Source: Wenzhouxiangella sp.
GTDB taxonomy: Bacteria; Pseudomonadota; Gammaproteobacteria; Xanthomonadales; Wenzhouxiangellaceae
DNA length: 53,591 nt
Direction of reading: 5' to 3'
Assembly: GCA_007123575.1 (NCBI GenBank)
Contig: SKKV01000164.1
Coordinates: 1-53,591 of the forward strand
In this document: one piece after another, positions 7,895-16,296 of the stretch
How the letters are laid out: each line of letters starts with the position of its first letter
Position numbering within the stretch: position 1 is the first letter of the stretch
Translations under genes and position numbers: made by a program
The notes under the pieces: model-generated
What the model was told of the DNA's origin: nothing
The model's database searches: none
What the model saw: only the letters and a program-made list of their open reading frames with translations

Positions 7895-9427
7895 ATGGAT
7901 GCCATGAGTCGAAAAAATCCGCTTACTCTTCTGATTCTGGATGGCTGGGGCCATCGCGAAGCCGCTGCCGACAACGCCATCAGCACTGGCAACACGCCGA
8001 ACTGGGATCGGCTCTGGGCTCAGTGTCCGCACGGCCTTTTGCAGACATCCGGCGAAGCCGTTGGACTGCCGGAGGGGCAGATGGGCAACTCCGAGGTTGG
8101 TCACATGAATATCGGGGCCGGACGGATCGTCTACCAGGAGCTGACCCGGATCAGCAAGGCCGTTAAAAGCGAGGAATTGCCTGACAACCCGGCCCTGCTG
8201 GAAGGTTTGTCGGCAGTCGCCTCATCAGGCGGCAGGGTTCATGTCATGGGGCTGCTGTCGCCAGGCGGCGTGCACAGCCATGAAGATCATTTCCTGGCCA
8301 TCGTTGACATGGCCGCAAAAAGTACGGCGCGAGAAGTGCTGGTGCACGCTTTTCTGGATGGTCGCGATACGCCGCCGCGCAGTGCCGAGCCATCGATGAA
8401 GCGTCTCGAAGCGTTATTGGCCGACTTGCCCAAGGCCAGCCTGGCCTCGGTCAGCGGTCGTTATTACGCGATGGATCGAGACCAGCGCTGGGACCGGGTG
8501 GAGCGGGCCTGGCATGCCATTGTCGACAGTAAGGCAGACTATCAAGCTGATTCAGGCTCGGAAGCCCTGTCTGCCGCCTACGAACGCGGTGAAGACGATG
8601 AGTTCGTGCAGCCAACGTTGGTCGGCGCGCCCAGCCCGATGGAAGATGGCGACGTCGTGATCTTCATCAACTTCCGCGCGGATCGGGCCCGACAGCTTGG
8701 CCAAGCCCTGGCAGCGCTCGACTTTGATGGTTTCCAGGCGCGGCGCCCGCAGCTTGCGGCACTGGTGACCATGACCAGCTACCAGGATGATTTGCCGGCC
8801 CTGGTTGCTTTTCCGCCGACGCGCATGCAGGATCTGTTCGGCGAGGTTCTTGCCCGCAACAATCTCAAGCAGCTGCGCATTGCCGAAACGGAAAAGTACG
8901 CCCACGTCACCTATTTCTTCAACGGCGGCGAGGAAACCGTGTTTGATGGCGAGGAACGGGTGCTGATCCCCTCCCCCAAAGTGGCGACTTACGATCTCAA
9001 GCCGGAGATGAGCGCGCCGGACCTGACCAAACGTTTGGTGGAGTCGATCGAAGGTGGCGAGTTCGACGTGATCGTGGCCAACGTGGCCAACCCGGACATG
9101 GTCGGCCACTCGGGCAAGTTCGAAGCCGCTGTGGCCGCCGTCGAGGCGGTGGATGAGCTGCTTGGGGCCGTGGTCGAGGCGACCGGCAAGGTCGATGGCG
9201 AGCTACTGATCACCGCCGATCATGGCAACGTCGAGCAAATGACCGATCCGAGCAATGGTCAGGCGCATACGGCCCACACCACCAACCCGGTGCCGCTGGT
9301 CTACGTCGGCTCGCGCGAGCTGCAGTTGGCCGAACAGGGCAGCCTGCGCGACCTGGCACCCACCATGCTGTATCTGCTTGGCCTGGATGCGCCGGAGGCA
9401 ATGAGCGGTCGGTCGCTGGTGAACTGA
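7895..9427 (+). CDS. gpmI: 2,3-bisphosphoglycerate-independent phosphoglycerate mutase
   Basis: Glycolytic/gluconeogenic enzyme interconverting 3- and 2-phosphoglycerate with two metal ions. LLILDGWG near the N terminus and GNSEVGHMNIGAGRIVYQ (with the phosphorylated serine) are diagnostic; VHSHEDH, FLDGRDTPP, FINFRADRARQL, NVANPDMVGHSG and ITADHGNVEQM supply the metal and substrate ligands. Starting at the ATG at 7895 gives 510 residues, the usual family length; an ATG three codons later is equally possible. The 170 bases between it and yibN hold the two divergent promoters, for which I see no clear boxes. envC follows after 14 bases, as in E. coli. Confidence 0.95.
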   Translation: MDAMSRKNPLTLLILDGWGHREAAADNAISTGNTPNWDRLWAQCPHGLLQTSGEAVGLPEGQMGNSEVGHMNIGAGRIVYQELTRISKAVKSEELPDNPALLEGLSAVASSGGRVHVMGLLSPGGVHSHEDHFLAIVDMAAKSTAREVLVHAFLDGRDTPPRSAEPSMKRLEALLADLPKASLASVSGRYYAMDRDQRWDRVERAWHAIVDSKADYQADSGSEALSAAYERGEDDEFVQPTLVGAPSPMEDGDVVIFINFRADRARQLGQALAALDFDGFQARRPQLAALVTMTSYQDDLPALVAFPPTRMQDLFGEVLARNNLKQLRIAETEKYAHVTYFFNGGEETVFDGEERVLIPSPKVATYDLKPEMSAPDLTKRLVESIEGGEFDVIVANVANPDMVGHSGKFEAAVAAVEAVDELLGAVVEATGKVDGELLITADHGNVEQMTDPSNGQAHTAHTTNPVPLVYVGSRELQLAEQGSLRDLAPTMLYLLGLDAPEAMSGRSLVN

Positions 9428-9441
9428 CTTAGCTGGCCGGC

Positions 9442-10602
9442 GTGGGCAAACTCGGTCTTGCATTGTCACTGGCGGCCGCTGCCTGGCTGGCGGCCTGGCC
9501 AGTGCCCGTCGTGCTGGCCGACACCCCTGATCGCGAAGAACTGGAGGTGCAACTCGAGGAAATGCGCGATCAGATCGAAGCCATTCGCCAGCGCCTGGGC
9601 GCGGCGTTGGGCGAGCGCGATGAGGTGCTCGATCAGCTGGCCGACAGCGAACGCGCGGTCTCAGCTGCCGAGCGCGCGCGCCGGCAGACCCTGACCCTGA
9701 TCGAAAACCAGCGCTCGGAACTGGCGCGTCTGAATGCCGAACAGGAAGCATTGCAGGCCGAGGTCGAGTCCAACAGCCAGATTCTGGCCAGCCAGCTGGC
9801 CATCGCCTATCGCCAGGGCAACCCTTCCCGTCTGCGCCTGGTGCTGGGCCAGGACGACCCGCGTCCGATCACGCGCAGCCTGTCCTACCACGGCTACCTG
9901 ACCCGTTCGCGGTTGCGGGCTATCGATCAACTAATCAGCACGGTCGATGCGCTGGAAGTCAACCGCCAGGCGGTGATCGAGCGCCAGGCCGAACTTGAAC
10001 TATTGGCCGATCGCCAGCAGCAGGATATTGACCGGATGGAGCAGGCCCGGAATGAAAGGCAACAGGCGCTGGCCCGGCTGGAACAGAGAATTCGCACGCG
10101 TCAGGAGGAGTTGGCGGCACTCGAGAGCGCGGCGGCGGAACTGGCCGAGCTGATAGGCGAGCTGGCCCAGGCTCTGGCCGATATTCCGCCCGAGGTCGAA
10201 GTGACACCCATTGCCGACTTGCGCGGGCAACTGCCGCCGCCGCTGCAGACCGCCCGGGTTCGGCGCCGCTTCGGAGAGCGCCGCACCGGCGACCTGGTCT
10301 GGAACGGCTGGCTGTTCGAAGCCCCGGCCGGCACCGAGGTGCTGGCCGTGGCATACGGGCGGGTTGCCTATGCCGATTGGCTGCGTGGCTACGGCCTGAT
10401 CCTGATCCTTGAGCACGGCGATGGTTTCATGTCGCTGTACGCCCACAACGAGGCGCTGCTGCGCGATGTTGGCGACTGGGTGCGGCCTTCAGACGTGATC
10501 GCCACGGTGGGTGATTCAGGCGGCACCGGGCAGACCGGCCTGTACTTCGAACTTCGGCGCGATGGCCAGCCGATCAACCCGGCCGGCTGGATTCGACAGT
10601 GA
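9442..10602 (+). CDS. envC: EnvC-like murein hydrolase activator
   Basis: Periplasmic activator of septal amidases, needed for daughter-cell separation. The 386 residues contain a signal peptide (about 1-26, LALSLAAAAWLAAWP), a long Glu/Gln/Arg-rich coiled coil (about 30-245) and a C-terminal LytM (M23) domain (about 265-385). The LytM zinc ligands are degenerate: the usual HxxxD is replaced by WNGWLFE, so the protein should be a non-catalytic activator, as E. coli EnvC is. The start is a GTG at 9442, fixed by the signal peptide. Lies 14 bases after gpmI and 57 before ctp, probably one transcript. Confidence 0.88.
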   Translation: MGKLGLALSLAAAAWLAAWPVPVVLADTPDREELEVQLEEMRDQIEAIRQRLGAALGERDEVLDQLADSERAVSAAERARRQTLTLIENQRSELARLNAEQEALQAEVESNSQILASQLAIAYRQGNPSRLRLVLGQDDPRPITRSLSYHGYLTRSRLRAIDQLISTVDALEVNRQAVIERQAELELLADRQQQDIDRMEQARNERQQALARLEQRIRTRQEELAALESAAAELAELIGELAQALADIPPEVEVTPIADLRGQLPPPLQTARVRRRFGERRTGDLVWNGWLFEAPAGTEVLAVAYGRVAYADWLRGYGLILILEHGDGFMSLYAHNEALLRDVGDWVRPSDVIATVGDSGGTGQTGLYFELRRDGQPINPAGWIRQ

Positions 10603-10659
10603 ATTGAAACCGAAAAAATGGTAGATTCCTCGGTCCGATCTCCGTAACGGCTCCGGCTG

Positions 10660-11862
10660 ATGACTGCCGATCTCTTCCAGGCTGCGCGCACCTTAATGCA
10701 GACAACGCTAGCGACCCTGCTCGCCTTGAGCCTGACGCTTGGGGCAGGAACCGCGCGCGCTTCCCAGGTTGGCCTGGAAGACCTGCGCGCCTTCGCCGAT
10801 GCCTGGGGCTACATCAAGTCTTACCACGTCGATGCCATCGACGACCGCACCCTGCTAGAAGCCGCCATTCGCGGCATGCTCTCTGAGTTGGATGAGCACT
10901 CTGCCTGGCTCGGCAACGACGATTTCCGACAGGTCGAAGAGCAGGCTTCCGGCCGCTACGGCGGCCTGGGCATTCGAATCGCCATTCAGGAAGACCACCT
11001 GCAGATTGTCGATGCAATGGGCGATTCGCCGGCCAAGCGAGCCGGCCTGCTGCCTGGCGATCGGATTATTGCCATCGACGATGAAGCGCTGGATTCGGCC
11101 AATACCGGCCAGGCGAGCAACTGGTTGCGCGGCCGGCCGGGCACTGAAGTGGCCCTGACGGTGGTTCGCGACGGCGAGGATGAACCGCTGCAATTCGCCC
11201 TGCGCCGGGAAATCATCCGTCAAAGCAGCGTTACCCTGGACCTGTTGCCCGAGGACTATGCGCTGGTCCGGATTCGCCAGTTCCAGCAGAACACGGCGCG
11301 CGAGCTCGACGACATTCTCAGCATGTTGCAGCGCAGTGAGACCCCGCCTGCCGGTCTAGTGCTTGATTTGAGAGATAACCCGGGCGGCATGCTGCAGTCG
11401 GCAGTTGCCGTGGCTGACCGGTTCCTGGCCAGCAAGCTGGTGGTTTACACGGAAAGCCGCGACCCTGAAGAAAACATGCAGTTATCGACCAGCCCGGCGC
11501 AGCGCCTGGCCGATGTGCCCATGGTGGTGCTGGTTAACCGCGCCTCGGCCTCGGCCTCCGAGATCGTCGCCGGCGCCCTGCAAGACCACGGTCGAGCCGT
11601 GGTCCTTGGTGAGTCCACTTACGGCAAAGGCTCGGTCCAGACGGTGTGGCCGCTGCGAAACGGTGGTGGCATTCGGCTGACCACGGCCCGGTATTTCACC
11701 CCTTCCGGACGCGCGATCGAAGCTAACGGCATCGAGCCCGACGTGATTGCTGCCGCCAACCGCCAGCCTGACCCGGAAACCGGGCAGGACCCCCTGGTCC
11801 AGGAGGCCATCACGCTGTTCCGCAGCGCCCGGCGCCTCAATCGCCTCGGCCAGGATCAATAG
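10660..11862 (+). CDS. ctp: S41-family carboxyl-terminal processing protease
   Basis: Periplasmic serine protease of the CtpA type. N-terminal signal peptide (about 1-35), a PDZ domain (about 100-175, GGLGIRIAIQEDHLQIVDAM and AGLLPGDRIIAID) and the S41 catalytic domain. LVLDLRDNPGG precedes the catalytic serine, probably Ser298 in NRASASASEIVAGAL, and Lys323 in YGKGSVQ; their 25-residue spacing equals that in E. coli Prc. It is inserted between envC and yibQ, which are adjacent in E. coli. Such proteases commonly act on cell-wall hydrolases or lipoproteins, so a role in controlling septal murein cleavage with EnvC is a reasonable inference. Confidence 0.93.
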   Translation: MTADLFQAARTLMQTTLATLLALSLTLGAGTARASQVGLEDLRAFADAWGYIKSYHVDAIDDRTLLEAAIRGMLSELDEHSAWLGNDDFRQVEEQASGRYGGLGIRIAIQEDHLQIVDAMGDSPAKRAGLLPGDRIIAIDDEALDSANTGQASNWLRGRPGTEVALTVVRDGEDEPLQFALRREIIRQSSVTLDLLPEDYALVRIRQFQQNTARELDDILSMLQRSETPPAGLVLDLRDNPGGMLQSAVAVADRFLASKLVVYTESRDPEENMQLSTSPAQRLADVPMVVLVNRASASASEIVAGALQDHGRAVVLGESTYGKGSVQTVWPLRNGGGIRLTTARYFTPSGRAIEANGIEPDVIAAANRQPDPETGQDPLVQEAITLFRSARRLNRLGQDQ

Positions 11863-12660
11863 ATGCGCTTTTACAGGGGGATTGTTGGGCTCATGCTGCT
11901 CTGTTTTGGCGCCGCGGCCATGGCCGAGGGGCCGCGCATTGCCATCGTGATGGATGATCTGGGCTACCAGGAATTCCTCGACCAGGCGATCATGGGGCTG
12001 GACCGGCGAGTAGTGGTTGCCATTATTCCGGAAGCGCCGGCAGCAAAGCGCTTGGCTCGGCAGGCCAGGTATCAGCAGCGCGAGGTGCTTGTACACCTGC
12101 CTCTGGCCGGCATGTACCAGGACAACTGCGAGCCGGCGCTGACCTGCATGGGGCTGGATTGGCCGGCAGAAAAGGTTACTGAACATCTGACCCGGGCGCT
12201 GGCCCGAGTCGAGGGCGCGGTAGGCATCAATAACCATCAGGGCAGCCGATTTACCCGTGATCGCCGCGCCGTTGCCGGCTTGATTCACGGGCTTAAGGAA
12301 ATCAACGAGACCGGCCAGCACAATCTGTTCGTGCTCGATAGCCGAACCGCCCCCGATACGGTGCTGGAAAGAGAGGCGCTGGACGCCGGCCTGGCGGCAA
12401 CGCGCCGGCACGTATTCCTGGATCACTACGTCGATCCGGTTCAGATTGAACAGGCCTGGAATCAGCTGCTGGCCATGGCCCGGTCCCGCGGCTCGGCGGT
12501 GGCTATTGGCCATCCGCACCGCGAAACTATTGCCTTTCTCAAAGAAGCGCTGCCGCAGCTCGAAGAACAGGGCATCGAGCTGGTGCCGGTTTCGTCGCTG
12601 ACCCGGCGACGCTCACTGGTCACCGGGCTGGACGAACCGGCCTACCCCGCCTCGCGATAG
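11863..12660 (+). CDS. Divergent polysaccharide deacetylase family protein (YibQ-like)
   Basis: 265 residues with a signal peptide (about 1-22) and a divergent polysaccharide-deacetylase fold: IAIVMDDLGY with the metal-binding Asp pair, LVHLPLAGM, VGINNHQGSRFT with a His, LFVLDSRT and a final IGHPH. The E. coli counterpart is YibQ, immediately downstream of envC. The substrate is unproven, though a cell-envelope glycan is likely from the fold and context. It begins directly at the ctp stop codon, so the two are co-translated, and its end overlaps the convergent sulfotransferase gene by 19 bases. Confidence 0.9.
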   Translation: MRFYRGIVGLMLLCFGAAAMAEGPRIAIVMDDLGYQEFLDQAIMGLDRRVVVAIIPEAPAAKRLARQARYQQREVLVHLPLAGMYQDNCEPALTCMGLDWPAEKVTEHLTRALARVEGAVGINNHQGSRFTRDRRAVAGLIHGLKEINETGQHNLFVLDSRTAPDTVLEREALDAGLAATRRHVFLDHYVDPVQIEQAWNQLLAMARSRGSAVAIGHPHRETIAFLKEALPQLEEQGIELVPVSSLTRRRSLVTGLDEPAYPASR

Positions 12661-13568
12661 CCGAAAACCGGATCAAGCTGGTCGGCAATTTGCTGGTCTA
12701 CCCAGGCCAGAATGTCCGGATCCAGGTCGTCCCGGTAGCCGCCGACCTGGGCGCGCCGGACCTTGCGCATTTCCGGGTCACTGGTGCTGCGTAGCTTCAG
12801 TGAGTTGTTGCTGAAGTAGTTATTGCTTTCCAGCTTGCGCATGTTGTCGAAATCACCAAAGGCGACCGTGCTGGCAATTTCTTCGTCGGTGAAGGGGGCG
12901 CCGATGAAGTCGGCGATGCGCCTCAAGGTTGCCGCGGTATCGTGGCGCAGGTCTTCGTAGCGCACGATCAGGGCATCATCGCGGTCCTTGAGCTGGCCGG
13001 CCCAGAAGTTGTGATAGCGAATCAGCCACGGCAGCCCGAAATCGGGATGGCGGATGAAGTCCTCGCGCGTGATGTCCGCTCGGTCGATGGCGTTGGTGGC
13101 CTCCCATTCCAGCAGTTCACGCTTGAAGCGCTTGGTGCGCTTGGTGTACTGGATATACCAGCTGACCACGATATCGCCTGGGTGGCGCGCCACGAACAAG
13201 GTTTTCTTGCCGGCCAGGCGCGGTGAGTTCTCTTCGAACAGTTCACCAACGACTTTTTCCCAGCTGGCCGTGCCGTTGGTAATGGCCCAGCGCGGCAGCT
13301 CGCTGTTCTGACGGGCCAGCTCGTCGGACTTGAACACCCGGCGCTCGGAAATGCCGTAGTGCTGGGCATACAGGTGGGTCAGCATGGCGCGCAACCAGGT
13401 GCCGCCGGTTTTTGGATGCCGGATCATCAGCAGATTGGCCTTGTCGAGAAGGCGAAGCTGCAGTTTTTTCAGCCAGCGGTAGCGCAGCTTGACGCGCGGG
13501 CCATGGGGCAACGGGGCAGTCAGCACCAGGATGGTCCAGTGCAGACCGCGATCAATACTCAAGACCAC
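12642..13568 (-). CDS. Sulfotransferase domain-containing protein
   Basis: 308 residues. MIRHPKTGGTWLRAML is a 5'-phosphosulfate-binding loop and FVARHPGDIVVSWYIQY resembles the 3'-phosphate-binding motif of PAPS-dependent sulfotransferases; IVRYEDLRHD and the C-terminal helix region are also typical. It would move a sulfuryl group from PAPS to an unknown acceptor. No PAPS-synthesis or polysaccharide genes are nearby, so the acceptor cannot be guessed. The start is a GTG at 13566-13568 with a stretch of about 45 residues before the P-loop; a later start is possible. Convergent with yibQ; a strong hairpin separates it from the transporter gene upstream. Confidence 0.82.
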   Translation of the reverse strand: MVLSIDRGLHWTILVLTAPLPHGPRVKLRYRWLKKLQLRLLDKANLLMIRHPKTGGTWLRAMLTHLYAQHYGISERRVFKSDELARQNSELPRWAITNGTASWEKVVGELFEENSPRLAGKKTLFVARHPGDIVVSWYIQYTKRTKRFKRELLEWEATNAIDRADITREDFIRHPDFGLPWLIRYHNFWAGQLKDRDDALIVRYEDLRHDTAATLRRIADFIGAPFTDEEIASTVAFGDFDNMRKLESNNYFSNNSLKLRSTSDPEMRKVRRAQVGGYRDDLDPDILAWVDQQIADQLDPVFGYREAG

Positions 13569-13609
13569 GGAAGTTCAGGCTCCATCAAGACAGAGGTTCA
13601 GGATCGTGC

Positions 13610-13631
13610 GGGGGCCGCAAGTGCGGCCCCC
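13610..13631 (-). terminator. Strong hairpin between the AbgT transporter and the sulfotransferase
   Basis: GGGGGCCGC and GCGGCCCCC form a perfect 9-base-pair stem with a 4-base loop, 15 bases after the transporter stop. It lacks a T-run on the minus strand, so it may be an incomplete terminator or a transcript-stabilising structure. Confidence 0.5.
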
Positions 13632-13645
13632 GTTAGTATGGAAAG

Positions 13646-15268
13646 TTAAGCCGGCGGATAGGTATAGCTGGCCTGCAGGCCCAGCGGCAGCCCGATGGTC
13701 CAGTACAGCAACAGGAACAGCGTCCAGACGATGGACAGGGCGATCGCATACGGCAGCATCATCGAAATCAGGGTGCCGATGCCGGCATCCTTGAAGTAGC
13801 GCTTGCAGAAGACCACGATCAGCGGGAAGTACGGCAGCAAGGGCGTGACGATGTTGGAGGTCGAGTCACCGACTCGGTAAGCGGCCTGGGTCAGCTCCGG
13901 CGAAATGCCCAACTGCATCAGCATCGGTACGAAAATCGGGGCAATGATCAGCCACTTGGCCGAGGCCGAGCCAACGAACAGATTGACGAACATGGTCAGG
14001 CCGATGATGCCGACGATGGTCAGCTGGGCCGGCAGGTTCAAGGCCTGCAGGAAATCAGCCCCGTTGACCGCCACCAGAATGCCCAGGTTGGAGCTTGAAA
14101 AGGCGGCAATGAACTGGGCGGCGAAGAAGGCCATGACAATGTAGTAGCCCATCGATTCCATGGCCTTGGTCATGCCGGCAATGATGTCCTTGTGGCCATC
14201 AATGGTTCCGGCCACGTACCCATAGACAATGCCCGGAATCAAGAAAAGGATGAAGATCAGCGGCACGATCGAGCGCATCACCGGGGCACCGAATGAGGTG
14301 ATGCTCTGGAACATGGTCAGATCCGGATTGGGGTCGCGCAGCGGCGAGCCCGGCAGCCCGACGGCCACGGCCAGCAAAATCAGCGACAGCACGATGCTGG
14401 TCATCGCCCAGAACAGGCCGCGGCTTTCTTTGTCGGACAGGGCTTCCATTTTCGGCATGTCCGACATGTCGCCGTCTACCGGCGTGTCTTTCACCAACCG
14501 CGGCTCAATCACCTTGTCGGTCAGCCACCAGCCCACGCCAATCACCACCAGGCTGGAGGCAGCCATGAAGAACCAGTTAGCCAGCGGGTTGACGAACAGG
14601 CTGGGATCCAGCACGCGGCCGGCTTCCTCGGTAATGCCGGCGAGCATGGGATCAATCGCCGAGGGAATGAAGTTGGCCGAGAAGCCGCCCGAAACCCCGG
14701 CAAACGCCGCGGCGATGCCGGCCAGCGGGTGCCTGCCGGCGGCATAGAACAACACCGCGCCCAGTGGGATGACGACCACGTACCCCGCATCGGCCGCGGT
14801 GTGACTGATGATGGCCACCAGGATCAGCATCGGCGTCAGCAGCCGGACCGAGGTCATGCCCAGCAGCTTGCGCAGGCCGGCGTTGACAAAGCCTGTGTGT
14901 TCGGCCACGCCCACGCCCAGCAGGGCAACCAGAACAATCCCCAGCGGTGCGAAATTGACAAAGACCGAGACCATGTTGACCAGGAAGTCGGCCATCGCCG
15001 AGCCAGACAACTGGTTGATGACCTGGATGTTTTCGCCGGTGCTCGGATGCACGGCGCTGAACTGGATCGGCGCCAGGATGGCCGACAGCACCCAGACAAC
15101 GATCATCAGCAGGAAGAACAGGACGGCCGGGTCAGGCAGCTTGTTGCCAACCACCTCGATCACGTTCAAGGCACGTTCGAGCATGGTCCGCTCGCCTGGC
15201 AGTACCTTGTGCAAATCAGGGTTGGGGCTGGATTCGGGAGTGTTGCCCCCGTTGTTTTTTTCGTTCAT
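13646..15268 (-). CDS. AbgT-family transporter
   Basis: 540-residue inner-membrane protein with about a dozen hydrophobic segments and a hydrophilic N-terminal tail. Recognisable AbgT/MtrF landmarks are NKLPDPAVLFFLLMI near the start, the SHTAADAGYVVVIPLGA segment, FSANFIPSAIDPMLAGIT and the late GSASAKWLIIAPIFVPM and YRVGDSTSNIVTPLLPYFP. Family members import p-aminobenzoyl-glutamate (E. coli AbgT) or export sulfonamides and folate precursors (Neisseria MtrF); which applies here cannot be decided from sequence, though pABA genes (pabB, pabC) occur 26 kb away. The closest gene upstream is a secreted conserved protein 27 bases away. Confidence 0.9.
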   Translation of the reverse strand: MNEKNNGGNTPESSPNPDLHKVLPGERTMLERALNVIEVVGNKLPDPAVLFFLLMIVVWVLSAILAPIQFSAVHPSTGENIQVINQLSGSAMADFLVNMVSVFVNFAPLGIVLVALLGVGVAEHTGFVNAGLRKLLGMTSVRLLTPMLILVAIISHTAADAGYVVVIPLGAVLFYAAGRHPLAGIAAAFAGVSGGFSANFIPSAIDPMLAGITEEAGRVLDPSLFVNPLANWFFMAASSLVVIGVGWWLTDKVIEPRLVKDTPVDGDMSDMPKMEALSDKESRGLFWAMTSIVLSLILLAVAVGLPGSPLRDPNPDLTMFQSITSFGAPVMRSIVPLIFILFLIPGIVYGYVAGTIDGHKDIIAGMTKAMESMGYYIVMAFFAAQFIAAFSSSNLGILVAVNGADFLQALNLPAQLTIVGIIGLTMFVNLFVGSASAKWLIIAPIFVPMLMQLGISPELTQAAYRVGDSTSNIVTPLLPYFPLIVVFCKRYFKDAGIGTLISMMLPYAIALSIVWTLFLLLYWTIGLPLGLQASYTYPPA

Positions 15269-15295
15269 GAGGTTATCCGTGCCTTGCGGTGGTTG

Positions 15296-15889
15296 TTATT
15301 CGTGACCCCAGGGGGCCGGCGGCGGATCAATTACTTCGATCAAGTTAAACTCGACGCGCAGATGGCGGCCTAGCCGGGTCAGACCATAGGCGAAATGCTC
15401 ACCCGGCCGAATGTCCATGTACCAGATGTTGGTCACCGAGCCCTCCAGACCGCCGTTGAGAAACAGCAGCCGGGAGTAATCGTCGACCGGAAACACCTGG
15501 CGCCAAGACCTGCCCGGATCGGTGGTATGGCCGCCATACCAGCTCATTGCTTCCTCTTTGCCGTTGTCATGGCGGTGGTCATGCTTGAGCCGAATGCCGC
15601 CGTCGAAACGAGTTAGAACCCAGGTCCGCGAGCGGTTTTCGCCCACGTGCAGCGGGATCTGGATTTCCCGCTCTGAGCATTGACGAACGTGCATGACCAA
15701 ACGCTCCGGCAGCCAGCCGGCGTCTATCGTTTCGTCATAGGAAACGAGCTGACCGGCAAAGGCCTTGCCGCACAGTTTGGACAAGGCCTGCCAAAAATCG
15801 TCCTGAGGTGATTCGGGATAAGTTGCGCCAGCATTGGCGGCAAAAAACAAGAAAATCGCAAAGAAAATCGAACTCAGTTTGCTTGGCAT
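15296..15889 (-). CDS. Conserved secreted protein of unknown function
   Basis: 197 residues with a clear signal peptide (about 1-22, FFAIFLFFAANAGA). The mature part has two cysteines, Cys at LSKLCGKAF and Cys at VRQCSERE, that could form a disulfide, a His/Asp-rich LKHDHRHDNG, then an aromatic WYGGHT and FAYGLTRLGRHLRVEFNL. I believe this belongs to a conserved proteobacterial family of hypothetical proteins, but I cannot name a function. It lies 27 bases upstream of the transporter gene on the same strand, so the two may be co-transcribed. Confidence 0.75.
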   Translation of the reverse strand: MPSKLSSIFFAIFLFFAANAGATYPESPQDDFWQALSKLCGKAFAGQLVSYDETIDAGWLPERLVMHVRQCSEREIQIPLHVGENRSRTWVLTRFDGGIRLKHDHRHDNGKEEAMSWYGGHTTDPGRSWRQVFPVDDYSRLLFLNGGLEGSVTNIWYMDIRPGEHFAYGLTRLGRHLRVEFNLIEVIDPPPAPWGHE

Positions 15890-15975
15890 GACTAAGGCCG
15901 CTGAACTTGAAACGCGGCCAACCTTAGCACAGCCCCGCCCTGCCGGCCATAGCCTATCCCCGTGGCAATGCGGGT

Positions 15976-16296
15976 TCAGCGCTTGCGGCGCGGCCCGTCC
16001 AGGGGTAGCGGGGTGACTTTTTCGCCCGAGCTTGAGTCCCGGATGACGCAGGTACCGCGCTTTTTGACCTGTTCGACGCGAATCACGGCGTGCATCGGCA
16101 CGTGCAGGACCTCAACATCGTCAAACTCCTCGCGCAGCTTTTCCTCGGTGGGATCGATGACTACCGAGTCATCAGTCTCGAAAACCAGTTCGGAGATTTC
16201 GATAAAGCCGTAGGAAAGATCGCTACCGCTGACCTTTTTGCAGAACAGCTCGTAGACCTTGCCCTGGTTGAGGAAACACACCTTGAACATATTCAA
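15976..16296 (-). CDS. DUF1820 family protein
   Basis: 106 residues. FKVCFLNQGKVYELFCKKV at the N terminus, YGFIEISELVFE, the DPTEEKLREEFDDV stretch and VPMHAVIRVEQV match the DUF1820 family, a small soluble gammaproteobacterial protein of unknown role. The start overlaps the rhomboid stop by 4 bases, making it the last gene of gspA-gspB-rhomboid-DUF1820. The C terminus is a short basic tail that probably lies outside the domain. Confidence 0.85.
   Translation of the reverse strand: MNMFKVCFLNQGKVYELFCKKVSGSDLSYGFIEISELVFETDDSVVIDPTEEKLREEFDDVEVLHVPMHAVIRVEQVKKRGTCVIRDSSSGEKVTPLPLDGPRRKR

Noticed and set aside
9442..10602. EnvC as an active M23 endopeptidase
   Set aside because: The first zinc-binding motif is replaced (WNGWLFE), so catalysis is unlikely.
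11482..12519. A 345-residue minus-strand frame
   Set aside because: It lies opposite the ctp and yibQ genes and carries no recognisable motif.
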